A DNA stretch of 64,000 bases from Clostridium aquiflavi (lineage in GTDB: Bacteria > Bacillota > Clostridia > Clostridiales > Clostridiaceae). The position numbers and the translations under genes are program-made. The notes beneath the pieces are model-generated. The model worked only from the letters and a program-made list of their open reading frames with translations, ran no database searches and was not told the origin of the DNA. The first letter of the stretch is position 1; every line of letters begins with the position of its first letter. The stretch lies in the NCBI RefSeq assembly GCF_031344075.1, contig NZ_JAVJAN010000002.1, positions 68,952 to 132,951 of the forward strand, written 5' to 3'. Shown piece by piece: positions 61,073 to 64,000 of this stretch.

Positions 61073-62953
61073 TTAATCTTTCACAACTGATCTAATTAAG
61101 TTATAGTCATTATCATTTGCTTCAACGAATCCATTAACTGGTGTAGTTATACCTTGGAAATTGTTGAAGTGTACAAAGGCATTTTTAATAGATTCTGCTC
61201 TGTCTAAATCCATATCTGGACTAACAGCAATAGCATCTTTTTGAATATTATCAGTCATAGAAACTATAATTAAATCATCTAAATTAATACCATTTTCTTT
61301 TGCTTTATCAAGAGCCTCATTATAAGTTGCACCAGCATCAAATGATCCATTTAAAACTCCATTTATTACATTATCATGGCTTCCAGCAAAAGAAACATTA
61401 GAGAATAATCTATCAGGATCCATTTTATTTGTTTTTAAAATATGTCTAGCATATAAGTATCCTGATGCACTATTTTTATCTACATAAGCAAAGCTTTTGC
61501 TTTTCAAATCTGCTAATGTTTTAATTCCAGAATTTTTGTTAGCTATTATATATCCATTATAATAAGTTTTGCCATTAACTCTAGGGGTTACCAGTGGTGT
61601 GACATTTGCTTTGTTTTTAGCTATAACATAAGCAAATGGTGAAAACCAACCCATATCAATAGTACCTTTTTTGATTTGATCGCTAAGAGCATCATAATCT
61701 TTAACAATTATCATTCTTGGAGTTAAGTTGATTCCTTTAAGTAATCTTTCTAGGATAGGAAGATACATCTTCTTTATATCAGCAGGAGATGTGAAAGGAT
61801 TAATACCAACTATAACTTCATTTTCTCCTTTAAGGTGACTCATTTGATATTGTAAATTTTCAGATACACTACTTAGTGCAGCACAATAATCAAGTAATTG
61901 ATCAGTTTTATTTTCATGTCTTTCAATCATATCTATTGAGTCAAGAGTTTCTCTATTTGTATCCTCTATAGTATGAGTTAAATGTGTAAGAGCTTGTTCA
62001 ATATCAAATGCAATTTGAGTATTTGATTTTGATACATCTGTTAAATTTAAAATAGAAGTCTTAATATGTCCCATAGCTACATAGCTGTCAGATAAAATTT
62101 CAATAGTTTCATTAGAAATAGAATCAAGTTCAGTTATTGTTTTTTTAGAATTCTCAGTAGCTGAATTAGTATCAGTTATATTATCAAGAAGATCTTTAAC
62201 TATACCATCTATTTCTCTTGCAAATTTATCTGTTTCATCAGCAAGTTTTCGTATTTCATTAGCTACAACAGCAAAGCCTCTTCCTGCTTCACCAGCACGA
62301 GCAGCTTCAATTGATGCATTTAAAGCAAGTAAATTTGTTTGACTAGAAATATCATGTATGTATTCAACAAATTTAATTATGCTTTTTGAAGAATCATGTA
62401 ATTTTGAATTTATTTGTAAAGAATCATCAGAAATTATTTTCATTTCTGATAATAGTGAAATTATATTACTAATAGAAGTTTTACTTTTTTCAAGTACTGT
62501 AAGGGTATCATTTGTTTCGGTTTCTACAGTTGATATACTTTCATCAATTTTTTCACAACTAGAAACAACTTCATGTATACCAGATTCAACAGTTTCAATA
62601 CATGCTAAGTTAGTAGTAGAAAAGTCAGAAATAACTTTATTTTTTTCAACTAAATGAGAAAATGCTTCTTTACTTTGTTTTGAAATCCATAAAAGATGTT
62701 CAACATCAAATCCCATTGTTTCAATCATAGAGTGTACATTTTTAAATACTGTATCCTTATCATTTGATAAATCGTTATCATCACTATTATCGTTGGATTT
62801 AGATTTATCACAGTAATATAAATAAGAAATTATTATAAGCAGAGTAATTAGTGATAAAGATAATTCTACAATAGAGTTATCTGTACCAAAAGCGATAAAG
62901 ATGTTACATAATATACCTAATATTATTGGAAATAAGTACTTATTTAATTTCAT
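61073..62953 (-). CDS. chemoreceptor fused to a PhnD-like substrate-binding domain
   Basis: A 626-residue protein. Two TMs at the N-terminus (about 5-23 and 30-47) have almost no loop between them. A chemoreceptor signalling domain follows, with SSQTNLLALNASIEAARAG and GRGFAVVANEIRKLADE near residues 200-240. From about residue 375 comes a domain like PhnD/phosphonate-binding proteins: GINPFTSPADIKKMY, KGTIDMGWFSPFAYV, KSFAYVDKNSASGYLYAR and GSFDAGATYNEALDKA. With the TM hairpin, this binding domain would lie in the cytoplasm. GGGGGAAAAAC precedes ATG. Confidence 0.88.
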   Translation of the reverse strand: MKLNKYLFPIILGILCNIFIAFGTDNSIVELSLSLITLLIIISYLYYCDKSKSNDNSDDNDLSNDKDTVFKNVHSMIETMGFDVEHLLWISKQSKEAFSHLVEKNKVISDFSTTNLACIETVESGIHEVVSSCEKIDESISTVETETNDTLTVLEKSKTSISNIISLLSEMKIISDDSLQINSKLHDSSKSIIKFVEYIHDISSQTNLLALNASIEAARAGEAGRGFAVVANEIRKLADETDKFAREIDGIVKDLLDNITDTNSATENSKKTITELDSISNETIEILSDSYVAMGHIKTSILNLTDVSKSNTQIAFDIEQALTHLTHTIEDTNRETLDSIDMIERHENKTDQLLDYCAALSSVSENLQYQMSHLKGENEVIVGINPFTSPADIKKMYLPILERLLKGINLTPRMIIVKDYDALSDQIKKGTIDMGWFSPFAYVIAKNKANVTPLVTPRVNGKTYYNGYIIANKNSGIKTLADLKSKSFAYVDKNSASGYLYARHILKTNKMDPDRLFSNVSFAGSHDNVINGVLNGSFDAGATYNEALDKAKENGINLDDLIIVSMTDNIQKDAIAVSPDMDLDRAESIKNAFVHFNNFQGITTPVNGFVEANDNDYNLIRSVVKD

Positions 62954-63130
62954 AAGTTTTTCCCCCTTGTTTTATGTAATAATAAGGTCAAAATATAAAT
63001 ACAAGTAAATTATCCCACAAAGGTAATTTAAATTCAATATTAACAATGAATTACTTGAGTACAAAAGTATAAATAGTGTTTTAAAAGATATACATTATAT
63101 TACCTAATATAATAATAGGGAAATTTTTAG

Positions 63131-63205
63131 TATTGTGTTGATATGTGCATAAGCAAATTGGACGTAGTAATTGAACTTTATCTATTGCATATATTAACAT
63201 ATATT
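63131..63205. repeat. structured inverted-repeat element, short form (copy D)
   Basis: TGTTGATATGTGCATAAGCA at the left mirrors TTGCATATATTAACAT at the right. The left arm also shares CAAATTGGAC and GTAGTAATTGAACTT with the long copy E, placing it in the same family with an internal deletion. Confidence 0.7.
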
Positions 63206-63316
63206 TAAAATACAACCAATAATAAAAATAAAATTTATGGATTAGAAAAACAAAGAAAAAGCGAGATAAAACTAGAAAAATATGTGAAGAATTAATCTTT
63301 AGATTAATAAATTAAC

Positions 63317-63345
63317 TTGCAAAAATATACGAACGTATGTACGAT
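63317..63345 (+). promoter_or_regulatory. candidate LexA-controlled promoter
   Basis: TTGCAA (63317-63322), 17 bp, TACGAT (63340-63345). CGAACGTATGTACG at 63330-63343 matches the Firmicute LexA consensus CGAACRNRYGTTYC at 12 of 14 positions and overlaps the -10. The next gene downstream is the short nuclease-tail protein. Confidence 0.45.
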
Positions 63346-63468
63346 ATAAATATAGAATTTTAAAAAATAAACTTAAACTACATTGTTCATATGTAGTTTA
63401 TTAATAAAATAAATACAATAAGTTTAGCTTGGGCTACACTACATATATTTGAAAGGTGGTTAATTCTC

Positions 63469-63768
63469 ATGGAAATTATAAAATCTAAAATAACATTAAA
63501 AGAAGTAATAGGAATGGATTTAGCAATAAAAAAAATAATAAATAAGATTGAAAAAAAAGATTATAATAATGATTTATGGTGGAAAGAAAGCTCTCTATAT
63601 GAAAGTGCTAGTATGATTAGTAATGCAGAAAAAAGAGGCGAAGAGCGTGGAAAAAAAGAAAAATCATTAGAAATTGCAAGTAAATTATTATTGATGGGAT
63701 TAAATTTAGAAGAAATTGCAGAGGTTATAGGGTTACCAGTTAATGAATTATTATATGAAGTAAAATAA
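63469..63768 (+). CDS. short protein like the C-terminus of Rpn/PD-(D/E)XK transposase-type nucleases
   Basis: A 99-residue protein with AAAGGTGG before ATG. Its second half (AEKRGEERGKKEKSLEIASK then LLMGLNLEEIAEVIGLPVNE) is the typical C-terminal tail of Rpn-family recombination-promoting nucleases: a charged coiled part followed by a small HTH-like end. The catalytic PD-(D/E)XK part (usually some 200 residues) is absent. It may be a remnant or an internally deleted gene still expressed. Confidence 0.65.
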   Translation: MEIIKSKITLKEVIGMDLAIKKIINKIEKKDYNNDLWWKESSLYESASMISNAEKRGEERGKKEKSLEIASKLLLMGLNLEEIAEVIGLPVNELLYEVK

Positions 63769-63833
63769 TAGTTTAAATATGAGTTGAATATTTTATTTCA
63801 GACAAGAAGGTAAAATTAATTTATAATTTTTAG

Positions 63834-64000
63834 GATATGTTTTAGCAGAGTGTTGATATATGCATAAGCAAAGTGGGCGGAGTAATTGAACTTAAGAACA
63901 CTAAAATGAGTATAGTCCCATTTTAGCTTGTTCCCAATATAAAATTAGGACAAGCAGTAAATGTAACAATACTCATTAAGGGTTCTAAAAGTCCATTTAC
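63834..64000. repeat. structured inverted-repeat element, long copy cut by the window end (copy E)
   Basis: Left end ATGTTTTAGCAGAGTGTTGA is followed by an interior parallel to copy A: stem ATGAGTAT (63906-63913)/ATACTCAT (63969-63976) and hairpin GCTTGTTCC/GGACAAGC (63926-63955). TTCCCAAT, GACAAGCA, CATTAAG and TTCTAAAA are shared with copy A in order. The right terminal repeat lies beyond the window. Confidence 0.75.

Larger units (their letters stand above)
62954..63468. other. intergenic region with a repeat copy and an SOS-like box
   Basis: About 515 nt without a gene. It holds repeat copy D (63131-63205), a LexA-like box (63330-63343), and a small hairpin AAACTACAT/ATATGTAGTTT near 63374-63398. 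Confidence 0.65.

Overview
The window reads as chromosome of a low-GC Clostridium sensu stricto. The right half is extremely AT-rich, with A/T-ending codons, GGAGG-type ribosome binding sites, a cysteine T-box, a csoR-copA-copZ copper locus and secreted family I.5 lipases. No rRNA or tRNA gene was seen. The species cannot be fixed from the sequence alone.

Region 1 (1-12.6 kb) is the late half of a siphovirus-type prophage. In order it holds the head-tail connector, head closure, HK97 gp10-like and tail terminator genes, the major tail protein, the tail assembly chaperones (with a textbook -1 frameshift signal), the tape measure, Dit, the tail endopeptidase-like protein, further fibre/baseplate-like proteins, a holin and an amidase. 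The early half and left attachment site lie outside the window. Region 2 (12.7-16.5 kb) holds a small SHOCT-like gene and three overlapping or abutting serine-recombinase-family genes. They are either the integration module of the prophage or of a separate element.

Region 3 (16.6-22.6 kb) is an accessory island. It has an XRE regulator, a one-polypeptide GmrSD-like type IV restriction enzyme, unrecognised genes including a paralogue and its decayed copy, a GyrI-like protein with a J-domain-like tail, and an HNH-type nuclease. Region 4 (23.0-28.4 kb) is visibly richer in G+C and is probably foreign: a small HTH protein, an OmpR-type response regulator, a sensor kinase, an ABC ATPase and an 861-residue FtsX-type permease. 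An eroded IS21 istB fragment follows. Region 5 (28.8-33.1 kb) has a chloramphenicol acetyltransferase with a complete translational attenuator. It then has a TetR regulator with twin operators on its own promoter, leading a reductase, methyltransferase and acetyltransferase gene set.

Region 6 (33.5-64 kb) looks like backbone: Kup potassium uptake, a three-subunit molybdenum hydroxylase, RsuA, a T-box-controlled ubiG-mccB-luxS-mccA sulfur operon, two convergent chemoreceptors, three tandem secreted lipases (two inside a duplicated ~2.1 kb unit), a nitrilase-family hydrolase, Bcp peroxiredoxin, an M20 amidohydrolase, the copper genes, and a chemoreceptor carrying a PhnD-like binding domain at its C-terminus. 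In the last 6 kb a family of inverted-repeat elements occupies each gap of the copper locus and recurs downstream. Two long copies share an internal nested stem structure that is kept by compensating base changes. Together with the chemoreceptor-PhnD fusion, this is the most novel-looking signal in the window.
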